Positions 12,433 through 25,041 are shown, numbered from the stretch's first letter. The stretch: 64,000 bases of DNA from Candidatus Hartigia pinicola (GCA_020541205.1 CP048208.1:558001-622000), one strand, 5' to 3'. Numbers and translations: made by a program. Notes: a model not told the origin generated them from the letters alone.

Positions 12433-13365
12433 ATGATCAAGATAATAAGTAAAACAGTAAGGAAAGCTGTAATTCCTGTAGCAGGTCTTGGTACGCGAAT
12501 GTTGCCTGCGACTAAGGCTATTCCTAAAGAAATGTTGCCAATAGTTGATAAACCCTTAATTCAATATGTTGTGAATGAGTGTATCGCTGCTGGAATTAAT
12601 GAGATAGTATTGGTAACTCATTCCTCTAAGAATTCTATTGAGAATCATTTTGATACTAGCTTTGAGCTTGAGGCAATTTTAGAAACGAGAGTTAAGCGTC
12701 AGTTACTTGATGAAGTTCAGTCTATTTGTCCTAGACATGTTACTTTAATGCAAACGCGTCAGGGGATCGCTAAAGGTTTAGGGCATGCAATCTTATGTGC
12801 CAAACCCCTGGTAGGGGATGAACCATGCGCTGTGATTTTACCTGACGTTATTTTAGATCATTACAGTACAGATTTAACAAAATATAATTTGAGTGAAATG
12901 TTAGATCATTTTAAGGCAACAGGCGCAAGTCAAATATTAGTTAAACCTATTCCTAAAAATAAAGTATCAAATTATGGTATTGTTGATTGCAATGGGCAGT
13001 CTTTATTGCCAGGTGATAGTAAACGTATTATACGTATGGTTGAAAAGCCTAATCAAGAAGAAGCACCATCAAATCTTTCTATTGTTGGTCGCTATGTACT
13101 ATCAGAAAAAATTTGGGAGGCATTATCAAGAACTGCTCCAGGCACTAGTGATGAAATTCAACTAACAGATGCTATCGCAATAATGATAGAAAATACTGAG
13201 CCAGTAGAAGCATATCACTTACATGGTAAAAGTTATGATTGTGGTAATAAATTAGGTTACATGAAAGCTTTTGTAGAATATGGCTTGCAACATGATATAT
13301 TAGGTGAAGATTTTACTCAGTGGATAAAAAATCTTTCTATTAAAATAAATAATTGTAATGCATAA
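12433..13365 (+). CDS. galU: UTP-glucose-1-phosphate uridylyltransferase
   Basis: GalU makes UDP-glucose from UTP and glucose-1-phosphate. UDP-glucose is a precursor for LPS core, other surface sugars and osmoprotectants. The 310-residue product (E. coli 302) has the nucleotidyltransferase signature [19 protein letters not shown] at 18-36, followed by [33 protein letters not shown] and [17 protein letters not shown]-terminal motifs [16 protein letters not shown] and DCGNKLGYM are intact. The ATG start has AAGGA at about 12417-12421, a rather long spacing. It is convergent with hns, as in E. coli, which supports galU over the paralogue galF. Confidence 0.96.
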   Translation: MIKIISKTVRKAVIPVAGLGTRMLPATKAIPKEMLPIVDKPLIQYVVNECIAAGINEIVLVTHSSKNSIENHFDTSFELEAILETRVKRQLLDEVQSICPRHVTLMQTRQGIAKGLGHAILCAKPLVGDEPCAVILPDVILDHYSTDLTKYNLSEMLDHFKATGASQILVKPIPKNKVSNYGIVDCNGQSLLPGDSKRIIRMVEKPNQEEAPSNLSIVGRYVLSEKIWEALSRTAPGTSDEIQLTDAIAIMIENTEPVEAYHLHGKSYDCGNKLGYMKAFVEYGLQHDILGEDFTQWIKNLSIKINNCNA

Positions 13366-13497
13366 AATTATTTCTTGGTTATTATAAATAATTAATAAAA
13401 GATAAACTTAAATAAATTAGATTTATTTTAATAATTAATGTTATCAAATCATTAAATGTCCATTAATGAATATATTTTTTGATTTTAGTTATATATT

Positions 13498-13539
13498 TTT
13501 AAATACATATATCATCTTTATAAGATGTATGTATTTAAA
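13498..13539 (+). terminator. Possible galU terminator
   Basis: This is a long imperfect hairpin: outer arms TTTAAATACAT and ATGTATTTAAA (11 pairs), an internal bulge, then inner arms CATCTT and AAGATG around a TAT loop. The next bases are T-rich. It lies about 130 bases past the galU stop. The stem is A+T-rich, so function is uncertain. Confidence 0.4.
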
Positions 13540-13822
13540 TTTTATCAAGCAATTGATAATAAATAAGTTTAAAACACTTTTCTTTTTAATATTTAAGTTT
13601 ACTAAAATAGTGAATTAATAAAAGATAAATAAGTATTTATATAAAATAATAAATAATTAGTGTTAAATTCTATCTATGAATATAATTATATTATCTATTT
13701 TCTAATACTAGTTTTAATAATTAAAATCTCTCGAGATAAAAATATTTTAATTTAAATAAGAATATTTTTTATTTTTATTTTAAAGAAGATTGAAGATTAA
13801 TTGATATAAATGATAAATATAA

Positions 13823-13846
13823 AAACGCCATTATAAATGAGCGTTT
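13823..13846 (-). terminator. hns Rho-independent terminator
   Basis: Arms AAACGC (13823-13828) and GCGTTT (13841-13846), extended by CAT/ATG with one bulged A, enclose a short loop. Read on the minus strand the stem is followed by TTTTTATATTT. It sits about 17 bases beyond the hns stop, the typical place. It has the G+C-rich stem base plus U-tract of a real terminator, rare in this window. Confidence 0.75.
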
Positions 13847-13862
13847 CTATAAATGAAAGATT

Positions 13863-14273
13863 TTAGATTAAAAAATGATCTAAAGAATTACCTTTTTTTT
13901 CGATAGCAACTTTTATGACAGCTGGAGTACGACCTTGACCAGTCCATGTTTTAGCTTCGCCATTTTCATCAATATATTTATATTTAGCAGGGCGAGCAGC
14001 ACGTTTGATGCGTGTATTTACACCCTTATTTGTATCCATTTTTTGTAGAAGTTCCTTTAGATCAACCCCTTGTTCTAGAATGATTTCACGAACTTTTTCT
14101 AATTTACGGTTGCGTTCTTCTAATTCCGCGCGAATTTTAGTTTCTTCTTCACGTCGTTCATCCACAACGACAGTAAGTTTTTCTAATATCTCTTCTAGTG
14201 CATCTAAAGAAATTTCTCTTGCTTGAGCGCGAAGAGTACGGATGTTATTTAATGATTTTAAATATTCGCTCAT
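13863..14273 (-). CDS. hns: Nucleoid-associated silencer protein H-NS
   Basis: H-NS coats and bridges A+T-rich DNA and silences transcription, acting as an oligomer. The 136-residue product (E. coli 137) begins like E. coli H-NS ([20 protein letters not shown]). A coiled-coil dimerisation region covers about 22-65, and the C-terminal DNA-binding domain contains [12 protein letters not shown] at 109-120, with the minor-groove QGR at 113-115. The tail ends LDHFLI, slightly shorter than usual. The leader retains a TTTGAGAT ribosome-site region as in E. coli. StpA, the paralogue, is less likely given the galU neighbour. Keeping H-NS in a genome whose spacers are so A+T-rich may be relevant to silencing spurious transcription (inference). 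Confidence 0.96.
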   Translation of the reverse strand: MSEYLKSLNNIRTLRAQAREISLDALEEILEKLTVVVDERREEETKIRAELEERNRKLEKVREIILEQGVDLKELLQKMDTNKGVNTRIKRAARPAKYKYIDENGEAKTWTGQGRTPAVIKVAIEKKGNSLDHFLI

Positions 14274-17200
14274 TTTCTTGATCTCAAATTTAATTATTGG
14301 CCAATTTATTCTAATATTAGAATGCTATTCTATTTTCTGCAATAGCTAAATTGCAATATTAGTTTAATATTGATCATGATCGAGTAAAATTTTATAAAAT
14401 ATTAACTATTTATTGATATACATAAAAAGATTCGAACTAATAAACATGAATTAAATTATGTGAAAATTTTATATATTATAATTTAAAATATAAAAATATT
14501 TAAGAATGCATTATTATTTAATAATTTTTTATAATAAATTTAGTTTAAAAGTATTTATTAAAAAATAAAAAACTATATATGTAAAGATAAAATTCTATTT
14601 ATAGAAAATAAAAATAAGTTATTTTATTTAGTGTTAAAAAAATTTTTGATATTAAATAAAAAATAAGGACATCAGCTAGTCTTATCATGATTTAGATAGG
14701 AGAATGTTAATTTAATGAGATTTTTATGATATATTATTAATGTAAAGATAATAAATAATTTGTTATTATAACTATAATACAGTAAGAGCTGAATTATTTA
14801 ATGAAAAGTTGAGTAACTTGGTTTTAAAATTTTCTTTTTGGAAGCAGAAAGTATAAAGATCGTAATTTATCGTTAGTTTTAAAAACACTTCAAAAATAAC
14901 AGTAGTAATAGTAAGGTTAACATTATTTGGGTGAGAGGTTATGATGTAGTCGTTAAAATTAAAGCTTCTGATTTTCTAATAACTTTAAAAAATAAAATTT
15001 TAATTTTTAGTAAAAGTATATGTCTTGTTAGGAAAACTTTAATTGGCATTCACTTAAATGATGACTGATATAAATTATTCATCTCATTAGTGTCATGTGA
15101 TTGATGAAAAACAATTAAGGCTGTATCTAATTTTTGCAATATTAACAACTTAGTTTTAAATATTTAGTAACTTAGCTTATCGTGCATAAAAAGTAAGATT
15201 TTGTTGTTGTAATTATTTATGATCTTCTGAATTGCAGTTTTTTATTATTTAATTAAATATCGTACTATCTTTATTATATATCTTAGAATTTTTTTATTTC
15301 ATACATTTCTAATGCACATCTATATAAGATGATAATTTCATGAGCAATATTAAGGTATGATAAGTCATATAGCTATCAAGAAGTCAATGATTTTAATTAT
15401 GTACGTACAATTTACTAGATATAACAATTTTGACAATGCATTTAGTAATTATAGATAATGATAGTATGAAATAAAATTACCCCTGTAATGTATGCTTGCA
15501 TTTATAATTGATATTTAATATTTAATTAGGTTAAGTAAATATTGGTATTATATATATTGTTATAAAATAACAGGTTATATCAGACATGGTCTTTGATCTA
15601 ATTTACAATTATTTTATGTCTTAAATTTTTGTACTGATTATGGTAAAAAGTATCACAGTTGAGTACAAGATTATGATACTTTTATCATTGCTACTTACAA
15701 TAGAAAAATAATATGTTGATATATTTTATGATATCTACAGTTTAAAATTTTAGCTATTAAGCATTTTAAAATGATAATACCTGGTGTGCATCATGAGTAT
15801 TTTTTCTCAAGTTTTATTTATATATTAACAGAAGTAATAGTAGTTATATTTGTATATTCATGACGTATCAGCATGATTTTTTAAAAAGTCATTTTCATCC
15901 TTACGAGATGAGGCGAGAAATTTATGTAGAAGATAAGTGAATAAGTATAGAGAGTCGTATTTGAGGTATGTATTTAAATTTTAGTTGCAAAATTGTCACA
16001 AAATAATTTATCGATTTTATTATACTAAATTGAAAGATTACAATTAATATATTGTATTATTTACCCATTTTCATGCGCTTCTCGTGACTCATGTATTTTG
16101 CTAGGACAAATACTTATTTTAATAAGCTAACAATAAGGTAAAGTTAAAAAAATAAAAAACTGATATGAAGTTTAAACTATATTATTTTAGTGAAGTAATA
16201 CAATATTAATCTAATAAACTAATTTTTAATTCATCTGAAGTTAAATATTATTAATTGTTTAACATCATTTAAATAATTTATCATTTCCTATTATTTTCGG
16301 GAATATTATAGAGTGAATGTAATTACAAAATTGTTGAAGTAAATAGTTTTAAACCAGAATGAATTGATATGACTTTAACCTTTGAAAAAGTTTGTATAGA
16401 ATTTTTTAAATGCAATTATCTTGTATATCTTATTATTATAAGATTTTAAAATATTGAATAATACTCAAGAAACATTTTAATAAATTACATGCTTATTGCT
16501 TATGAGAAAAATTATACAAATCTTAAGATGTTCATGTATAAAATATTTATTAATTTCTCTACTTTATTACGTGATTTCAGAATTGGTATTATTCTAAGAA
16601 ATTTTTTAGAAAAAGAAATATATATTATTATGAAATTTAAAAATAAAAATCTACAGAAAGAGAATGCGTAATGGAAAAAGATTGAAGTATTAATGTAGCG
16701 AACTAAAATATTAGCATTAGTTAAAAAACATACTAATGTTTAGTTCTTAATATGAAAAATCGTAAAAACACAGATATAGATTATAAGAGTTTATTATTTT
16801 AGTAAAAGTATTTAGCATATAAAAACACGATCTGATAAAATTTAAGGATGACTTAATACTATTGCAGTGATGATGAGTAATTTCATAAATAGACAACATG
16901 TTTTGATAATCTTTTACTGGCGAAAATCCTAATGTTCATTCAAAGATATATCAGCATATATTAATAATTTAAGTAAAATAGTTCCAGATTATATATCTTT
17001 ATATTTATGAAGTTATCTTAAAGTAACAATATATTTATTATACATTAAGTTAAGTAAAAAATCTTACAGAATTTTTAACAAATTGTAAAAGTTATTTTAA
17101 TTCTTGGTTTTATTTTGTTAGTTTAGTATTAATTATTTAGGTCTTTTTTTTAGAAAAATATTAAATATGATCTTAAAATATATTTTATTTTATATTTTTG

Positions 17201-18746
17201 AATTTATTCTATTTTTTGTTTATATGATTATAAATGTTGTATTATTTTATAAACAAATTATATAAGTTATTAGCTTATTCAATTTAATTGATACATTAAT
17301 TTTATATGTTTCGATGTGTTAATTGATTTAATGTTTATATGTCATAAAAATAATTGCATTAGACTATATCATACATCTTAGATGTAGAGCTTTTATATTA
17401 GCTATCATCTTGTTTTAAGAGTATAGTTTTACTATTGTTAGTATTTATTATATTTTTTACATCATTAAAATAATGTTTTAATATAAAAGGACATTAAAAT
17501 TTATATATTGCTATGTGTATGAAAGGAATAACAATCAAAAAGTAACTATTTTATGTATTTATTACAGATCATATATAAATTTACTGTATATTTTATGATA
17601 GTATGTAAGAGATATTTATTTTATTATTTTGCACTTTAGTACTAAATAATGTAGTATCGTCTCATTGAACTGAATTGCATATGGTATTTTAGGTCAAAAA
17701 ATTATTTAAATCATTAATTCTGTATTTTCCATAACAATTTAGCTAAACAGATAACGCAATTGTATGTTAGAAGTTTATATTCTTTTCCAGAATATTGTGA
17801 TTATATCATATTAAGTATCGTTTGAAAGAGTGTTTATAATGATTGGGAATAATATCTGATTTTTCGCATAGCAGTAAAAGATAAGTATCTTTTTAGAAAC
17901 ATTTGTGATCTATATTTCAACGATTATTACTAATCGTGGTTTAGTGATGTTAATGTTTAGTAAAAAATAGTCAACGATTTTATTTAGAACGGTCTTGGAA
18001 ACGTTGACGGTTGTGTATTGATGTATTATTGATATAGTTTATAGAACAATTTTAAACTTTTGATGATTAAGATTTGTATAAAAACACAATAATAGATAAT
18101 TTACAGTACATTAAGGTTTCATTTGTTTTTTGTAAAATATTTTTTTAGCAGAACTGATATATCCTTAATTGTTTTAATAGTAATACATATAATAATATTA
18201 ATTATAATACGTAATGGATAAGAATTTTCATAATATAATAAATGATTCTGCGATGCTTGTTATACTTTAGTAATTGGCAGTTTATACATAATGGCAAATT
18301 CTATAATCATAATAAAAGAATTTTTCTTATAATGATAATAAAAAATAAAGTATGTTATGGCCATATATTTATATGTTCTCTTGATAAGATAATTCTTTGA
18401 TTGTGTCATATGTCAATGCAAGTATTAAGGAAGTCATAATTCTATCTAGAAAAGTTTCACTAATTTCATGGCATCTACAATAAATACAATTAGAGATAAT
18501 AATTAATATTATGAAAGATATTATGTTCTACACTATTTTCACTTTGAATTGAGAGTGGAAGACTGGAAAGTAGCCGTAGAAATTTTTAAAATTTTTGAGT
18601 GTATGCGATATACTTGTCAGTATAATCATTATATTATATTTATTTGAAATATGAGTTACAAGTTATTTACTTTTTTATGAACATTCTAAAGAAATTTAAT
18701 TTAGTTTTTATAGATTCATATTTTAAAAATTGCTTTTTGAGTCAAT
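14274..18746. other. Gene-free spacer between hns and zapA
   Basis: About 4.5 kb without a supportable gene. The longest open frame, 16489-16671, encodes 60 residues dominated by Ile, Lys, Asn and Phe, as random A+T-rich sequence would; I do not call it. No pseudogene, tRNA or repeat could be identified apart from the hns leader palindromes at its left end. Confidence 0.7.
14296..14323 (-). promoter_or_regulatory. Two palindromes in the hns leader
   Basis: A 10-base perfect palindrome ATTGGCCAAT (14296-14305) and a 16-base perfect palindrome centred in CTAATATTAG (14308-14323) lie side by side, 23-50 bases upstream of the hns start codon. They could form leader hairpins or operator-like sites. 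No known site was recognised and short palindromes are common in A+T-rich DNA. Confidence 0.3.
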
Positions 18747-19076
18747 TTATTCAATAGATATAATCTGTCTCTTAATAATTTTTACTTGATCCTGTAATGT
18801 TTTCTCGAGACTTAGTTGCAGTATTTTTATTTTTTTTTCCATATTATATGCATAATTACGTATTTTTATCTTTTCTTGTATTAATTCCTGACATAGGTTC
18901 AGTGTAGCTATAAAAATAAGCTGCTCAGTATTTACTACTCCACTTTTATCTTTTAAATTTTGTAGGCGCTGTTCAAGTGCTTGCGCTGATACTAACAGGG
19001 ATTCTTTTTGCTCTATCGGACAATTGACGCTCAATGAGCGTCCGAAAATTTGAATATTAATATGTTGTGTGGACAT
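18747..19076 (-). CDS. zapA: Cell division protein ZapA
   Basis: ZapA binds and bundles FtsZ filaments at the division ring and recruits ZapB. The 109-residue product equals E. coli ZapA in length. The N-terminal FtsZ-binding domain carries the family motif IQIFGRSLSVNCP at about 8-20, then ALEQRLQNLK and NTEQLIFIATLNL. The C-terminal third (about 70-105) is a predicted coiled coil for tetramerisation. The start is ATG with a strong GGAGG ribosome site four bases away. Upstream, a 17-base palindrome (TATAGCA and TGCTATA arms, 19131-19147) may belong to the promoter. In E. coli the 6S RNA gene follows upstream in the opposite direction; I could not find it here. A decayed copy lies 2.8 kb away. 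Confidence 0.96.
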   Translation of the reverse strand: MSTQHINIQIFGRSLSVNCPIEQKESLLVSAQALEQRLQNLKDKSGVVNTEQLIFIATLNLCQELIQEKIKIRNYAYNMEKKIKILQLSLEKTLQDQVKIIKRQIISIE

Positions 19077-21551
19077 GATGCCTCCATAGGAAATAGACTT
19101 CTTTATAAATACAACGTTTGGTATAATAAATATAGCATTCTGCTATACTAGTAAAATTGAAAATTTATGTCTGACACAGTGGATCAGATAAGTCGCTTTA
19201 GTTGTTATGTTTTTTGAATATTTTTATTTATCGTGTAAATTAAGATCAATTGATTTAGATTTTGTAATTAACAATTATATCTAAAATACAAATTAAAATT
19301 TTACTGGTTTAATAAATTAGACAATAATTATAACATATAATGAATTATTAGCTAATATGACGTGTTAAGATCTTGGTATAAAACTTCATAAAATTATGAA
19401 GTGTAATCCGTTTTTTAACATCACTTGATTATTCTCTCTGCAATGATATTGTTTTATCAGCTTTCTTAATTTATGGAGCTAGTTGTGATAACAGTGAGTA
19501 GAGACTAGAAATATGATGTAGTTAACAATAGTGTGCTATGATTATGATTTATTGTTTTACTATTGCGCGAATAATTTTATACCTATCATAAAATAATATA
19601 CTATAGTAAATTTTTTAATTTTTTATTGAAGGAAATATTGTATAAAAAATGCAAAAACTCTTTGAGGAGAGAGGTAACTTACCTTATATATTATTATGAT
19701 GCAGATCTGGATTAATAAGAGTGAGAAATTATTTAGTTTTACATAATACAAGATAATTAATGTCAGTCTAAGATGCTGAAAACTAATATTTTAATATTTT
19801 TGGATTTCTGTATCACTTCATAATATTTTTAGTTTATCTAATATATTTTTGATAATCTGACGCTTAACAATGATAAATTTTCTTTCGTTTTCTTATCTTA
19901 CGTTAAGAACCAGTATTGTTATAGAAATATTATCTAAAAAATTTATCTTTATAAGACATCACGCGATAATAGATGTCTGTCGTATTTATATGTTGTTTTC
20001 TCAATCATATAAAATATTAGGATGTTACTCTTTAGTAATATGTGTATACGCTTGCTAATAAACTCTCTGAGAGGTGTAGATCTGACTAAAATGACTCTTG
20101 AATATATGTAATAGTAAAATACTTCATGTACATTGATTATTTCGGTACATCTACATATGTAATTGTTTAGAAAAGAAAGTTAATATTTAAAATATTCCTT
20201 AAATAATATTACTAATCTAAAATTATTCTATTGCAACTAGTAGTTAAGTAGTTAATAATGTTTCACCTCCATTACTAAGAAGAAAAATGTTATACATACA
20301 TATGCTTTTCTGAAAAACATGTAGAGCATGCAGAAAAACCATTGAGTGATATTAAGATAACTTATTATATTAAATGAGAAAATTAAAATTTAAATATTGA
20401 AAATCATAAAAAATATGATAAAAAATTGCACTCGTTAATCTACGTACTGAATCTATCACAACTAGAAACTGAACTGCTTATTTTTTGCAATACTTTTGAC
20501 GAGATGTGTAACTTAATGTATTTAATTAACAGTTTAGATTAGTAACTTAGATTAGTAACAATAGAATGAGTATTGATAATAACGTCAATGAATAGAACAT
20601 TCACTTTTTACTAGCTCGCGAAAATACCTATGTTTTCTAGTCTCTAATAAGAAATAGCATTCTTAGAAGTGATCGTTTTCTCCACTGTTTTAATTATAAT
20701 CTTTCGTGCGTGCTCTCTCAATCTTTATTATTATTTTAATATCTGTTTTGTGCATGACGACAGAAGATACAAAATAATAATTTATATGATATAATACACT
20801 GAAGTATAGGGACATGGTCCTATATAAGTAAGGCTCATTACATGAATTAACGTTTATAAAAATATAGAAAAGATATTATATTTAGATGATATATAGAATG
20901 CATTAATGTCTTCTATAAACTTATTCATGTAGAATTTGTTTAATCAGGACTGATGTATTGATCTATTTTCACATTAGGTTTTTTAATTTTTATCATATTG
21001 CTGATTAGTTGTCTCGCATAGAGTTTACTAATTTAAAATGTACTAAAAATAATGTTTATTACAACTTTGATGAAGATAAATTATTATATTTAAGTAAATT
21101 ATATAAAAACATATATAGTACTTGCTGATAGTTACTATGAGCTGTACTTAGATACAGGCTTTAATCATTTATTACTTTTATCAGAAACAACACAGTTTTT
21201 ATTTATTGTATATCTATATGTAATGCAAACGTTTATTGATTGTTACATTCCATTGTATTATTTGGTGGATGATGTGATCGTGTATGTAAATTTAATTAAA
21301 TTAATCATTATATTTCATAAAATTAAAAATAGTTTATTATAATAATTAAGTGAAATAGTTATGAATGTGAACATAATTATTACATTTATTTATTGAAAAT
21401 ATTAGTACAATTAATTATGTACTTACAAACACTTTAGAAACTACTGTTTGAGAATTTGTTGTTATTTATATCTTATATAGTATTAATCTAGATGTCAAAA
21501 CTAACTTTGTTTTTGTTTATTTTTGATATGATTATCTACTATACAATCAAG

Positions 21552-21869
21552 TTCATTAAATGAGCATAACTTGTCTTTTAGTAATTTTCATCTGATCGTT
21601 TAATATTCTCTCTAAAGTCATTGTTAGGATTTGTATTTTCTTTTTTATGTTATATAGATAATCATATATTTTGTTTTTATATTAATTCGTGATATACGTT
21701 TAATGCAATAATAAAATAAATTTTTTGTATTAGTTTCACCACTTTTATCTTTCAAATTTTGCTAGCGCTGTTTAAGTGTTTTTTTAATGTTGATCATGTT
21801 TTTGTGCTCAATAAGGGTAATTTACTCTTATTGAGCACAAAATTATATATTAAGATGGTGTGAGGGTAT
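21552..21869 (-). pseudogene. Decayed second copy of zapA
   Basis: The sequence aligns by eye along the full length of the intact zapA at 18747-19076, in the same orientation. Shared blocks include CCACTTTTATCTTT, CAAATTTTG, GCGCTGTT and TATTAATTC. The similarity continues past the start codon into the upstream region, to about 21945. It is dead: the start codon is ATA (21867-21869), the Leu codon of the QRLQNLK motif is a TAG stop (21762-21764, giving QR*QNLKDK), and several small deletions break the frame. The ribosome site is also destroyed. It is therefore a duplication of gene plus promoter region, after which one copy decayed. Confidence 0.8.
21800..21842. repeat. 43-bp palindrome inside the zapA pseudogene
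   Basis: Arms TTTTGTGCTCAATAAG (21800-21815) and its exact complement (21827-21842) are separated by 11 bases, which themselves pair as GTAA/TTAC around one T. Only one position pair (816/826) is not Watson-Crick. The matching part of intact zapA (about 19010-19055) is not palindromic like this, so the symmetry was created after duplication. Confidence 0.85.
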
Positions 21870-24428
21870 GATGGCTATATATGAAATAGGATTTTTCTGA
21901 AATGCAGTATTTGGCGTAATAGATGTAAATTCTACTATAATTTTCATTCTATAAATTTCTAACTGTTAAGTTTACTCGGTATTATTTAAATTTGAAGGAT
22001 CATTTTTACCAAATATACAGCTTGAATTATTTAAAGTATATAATTAGAAGATATAGTGAAATACAAATAACAAGCTTTATAGTTTAGTGAAATTACTGTA
22101 ATAATAAAGCATTGCTAATATTTTAAATTATAATGTTTAGATAAAGATTTTATTAAATCATAACAGTTTAAATAATTTTCTTTAATATTATACTATTTAT
22201 TTTATTATAATTGAAATAAATTGTTGAATTACTGATGGATTGTAGTAGTAGTTACAATTATACATCTTAAATGTAGTATATGATTTAATTAATTTTAATT
22301 TAAGTTTTTAGGTTATTAGTTAATTATTACGTGCGTTTTGTATTTTTATTTACAAAATGTTAGACGATATCGATATTTATGCAATGTTATATTCTTCGTG
22401 AGAATGTATTCGTGTTTGATTGTTTATATCATTTCAATGAAATAAATAATTTTTATTTAATATTTATGTACTTCAACCAGCATAAAGTAAGAAACTATAT
22501 TTAATTTTCGTAAAATATAATTATTTTTATTGATGTATTTAAAATTAAAGAATATTGCATGATTGATATTAATGAGAGAAACATTTCAAAAAATTGAATT
22601 ATTGTTACTTAAAGCTCATACCATACATCCCGGAAATTTAATGCGTCTGAGATGTTTTATTTATTTATTATATTTTGTTGAAGTAACTTTCCAATAAAAC
22701 TTTGTTTATAAAAATTTTATTAGAAAAAGTATTATGTGTTATTGTGTTATACTTTTATCAAGAGGACTGATTAAAAATCAGAGTGGAATTAGTTTAAACG
22801 TACGTTAGATATTTAATTATTAAAAGATTATTTTAGTATTGTCGGAGCGTTTCAAGACTACTATCGTAAGCGTTGATGAAAGTACTAATAAAACAAAGTA
22901 CATAGCTATCATTTACACAGTATATGATACAGATAAAAGTTTTTAGTATGACTAGAATATATTAGAATGGTAACTCAAGGTTTAGTTTATTTAATGATAG
23001 CAATTATAAGGTAATATTAAGGATAGAGGGAACATTTTTGCAGCTCTTAGCTTAAATAAAAACACTTATATTCAAAAAACATATTAGTGACATTTCTGAA
23101 CAGAGTAATAGAAGTCAAATATTTTCAGGTATTTTATATTATCTACTTTATTGAATTATAAAAATAGAAAAATAAATTTAATTAATACGTTCCATGTAAT
23201 TTCAAGAGTTAAGTTTTAGAATTTTTATGATGTTACTTTAAAATATGTTATGAAATGTTAAAGAAATAACTGTCAAAGTTATATTGAATAGACCTCTTAG
23301 TGTATGCATTTAACGTTTACGTTCTTACCATTGATACATAAAATAATAAATAACTTTTTAGCTGTTACTTGATTAATGTATCAATTGTTAATGAAAATTA
23401 AATGATTAATATTAGCGAAAATTTTGATTAATTTATTAACTATTTGTGTAAGTAATTTTTGAGATGAGTTATTAATGTTAGCAGTATTTCAGTAAGTGTC
23501 CACTGTAATGTGATTGAAAGACATTTTCTCTTCTTTGACGTTGATAAAAAGAGATCATTTTTTATTAGTCAGGAAAGATATCGCGAGCACTAATCTTTAC
23601 GATTTTATTATCAAATATTTGAAAATAACATTAATTACTATTATATCATTTAATATGTATTTAATAACTCATTGAAGTACATACTGAATAATTATCTGAA
23701 CAATGTCTTGTTTTAGAATATAGAAATTAAACTCATTTGAGTGAGGGATTATGAAATGGTTGAGCGCTGATATGAGTAAAATATATACATTTTTTATAAT
23801 TATGATGGTTTCTTTTAAGTAATAATTATATTAAATAATATCTTTATGACACAAATCATAATATATCAATTATTTATTTGATTCTTTAATTAAGAATAAA
23901 TAATTTTTTGTTTTGACTACATTTAAAATTGAGATCAAGGAAAATAGATAATGCTAAGCTTTATAACATTTAATAATAAATGTAATTATTAACTGAGTTT
24001 GAGTGTTAATTTTGTTAATTACAATACAAGTGCATTCAATTATCAACTGTGATTTTATATTTTTAAATGAGGAATACAAGTTAAAATAAGTAATTAAGTG
24101 AAGAGTATTATTGATAGATTGTACCTTGAAACATTTCAATTTTGCCTATTGTTTGCTAAAGTTTAATTTTTACAATTTAAAAAGGTTGATGAAGTATAAG
24201 AATATAATCTGATTCTAAAGAGAATAAACAATTAAAAATGACACTAAAGTTGATGATTGAGTAGATAGGTTGTTTGTAGTTTACTTTCTCAGATAGTTAT
24301 CGGGCGATCTAAAATTTTGTAATGTAATATAAATTTAAATGTATAAAATTTTAAAAAAATAAAACTCATAGATATTTATGTGTCTACAGAGTGTGTAATA
24401 GAAAATTTTACGCATACTCATGTATTAT

Positions 24429-24977
24429 TTATTCCAATAATTGGTTGTGTTGATATTCTATTAATTTTTCAATGCGTATCAAAGATTGACGACAACGATA
24501 TAAGCGGCCCGCCAAAGTAACAAGATCTTTTTTGCATTGATACCGTTTTTTATGATTAGTTAGTGTATTTATATATAATTCTTTTTCATTAAACATATTG
24601 AGTAAACGACGTTCATAGTTTTGGCATAGAGCAAGACGTTTATACAAATCACCGTCTTCTTTCTTCTCTAAGAAAGCGCTTTCTTTGTTACGTAGTGATT
24701 GTGTAGATAGCTCCCGTGATAGCGCTTGAATTTGATATGAAATTTTTTCAGTTAAAAAGTTTACTTGTTCTATATGGTTAAGCAATACGCTATGGCGAAG
24801 TTGGTTATACAAATTTTGCAACTCTTTTTGACAGTTACTTAAATGTGTTGATTTATGGCGAAATAACTGCATGTCAAAACGAGAATGTGAAAATTTTTGA
24901 TCTGCGATAGGTTTAATACGAGTTTGCAAAATATGAATTTGCGTTTTTATCATATCTAAAAGAGCCTGAATTTTCAT
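24429..24977 (-). CDS. priC: Primosomal replication protein PriC
   Basis: PriC helps reload the DnaB helicase at stalled forks, preferring forks with a leading-strand gap, independently of PriA-PriB. The 182-residue product (E. coli 175) is basic and largely alpha-helical. Recognisable family features are SRFDMQLF near 32-39, a middle stretch with NQLRHSV, the YERRL motif around 125, and a C-terminal RLYRCRQSLIRIEKLIE helix. Its place, divergent from apt-dnaX-ybaB, matches enterobacteria; the small gene ybaM that lies between in E. coli is absent. Sequence is diverged, so the call rests on motifs plus position. Confidence 0.85.
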   Translation of the reverse strand: MKIQALLDMIKTQIHILQTRIKPIADQKFSHSRFDMQLFRHKSTHLSNCQKELQNLYNQLRHSVLLNHIEQVNFLTEKISYQIQALSRELSTQSLRNKESAFLEKKEDGDLYKRLALCQNYERRLLNMFNEKELYINTLTNHKKRYQCKKDLVTLAGRLYRCRQSLIRIEKLIEYQHNQLLE

Positions 24978-25041
24978 TTTGTCTCAATGAAAGTGATATA
25001 TCATAAATATGTTAATATTAATAAACAAAAAATATTATGAA

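Larger units (their letters stand above)
13366..13862. other. Convergent galU/hns terminator spacer
   Basis: There is no gene. Each converging neighbour has a candidate terminator here (listed separately). The rest is plain A+T-rich sequence. The gap is similar in size to that between galU and hns in E. coli. Confidence 0.7.
19077..24428. other. 5.4-kb spacer between zapA and priC with zapA relic
   Basis: The spacer holds no intact gene. It contains a 20-bp palindrome (ACTTCATAA/TTATGAAGT, 19383-19402), the zapA pseudogene and its internal palindrome (listed separately). I looked for ssrS (6S RNA), normally next to zapA, around 19400-19620. Only vague resemblance was seen, insufficient for a call. 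Short open frames at 19870-20058 and 23954-24139 have no recognisable features. Confidence 0.65.

Noticed and set aside
14005-14226. 73-codon open frame opposite hns
   Set aside because: It lies wholly antisense to hns and its Ser/Arg-rich composition is a shadow of the hns codons.
16489-16671. 60-codon open frame in the hns-zapA spacer
   Set aside because: Composition (Ile, Lys, Asn, Phe) is that of random A+T-rich sequence, with no motif, ribosome site or neighbour support.
19400-19620. 6S RNA (ssrS), expected beside zapA
   Set aside because: A few short similarities (CTCTCTGC, GGAGCTAG) were seen, but the conserved closing stem and central bubble could not be built.
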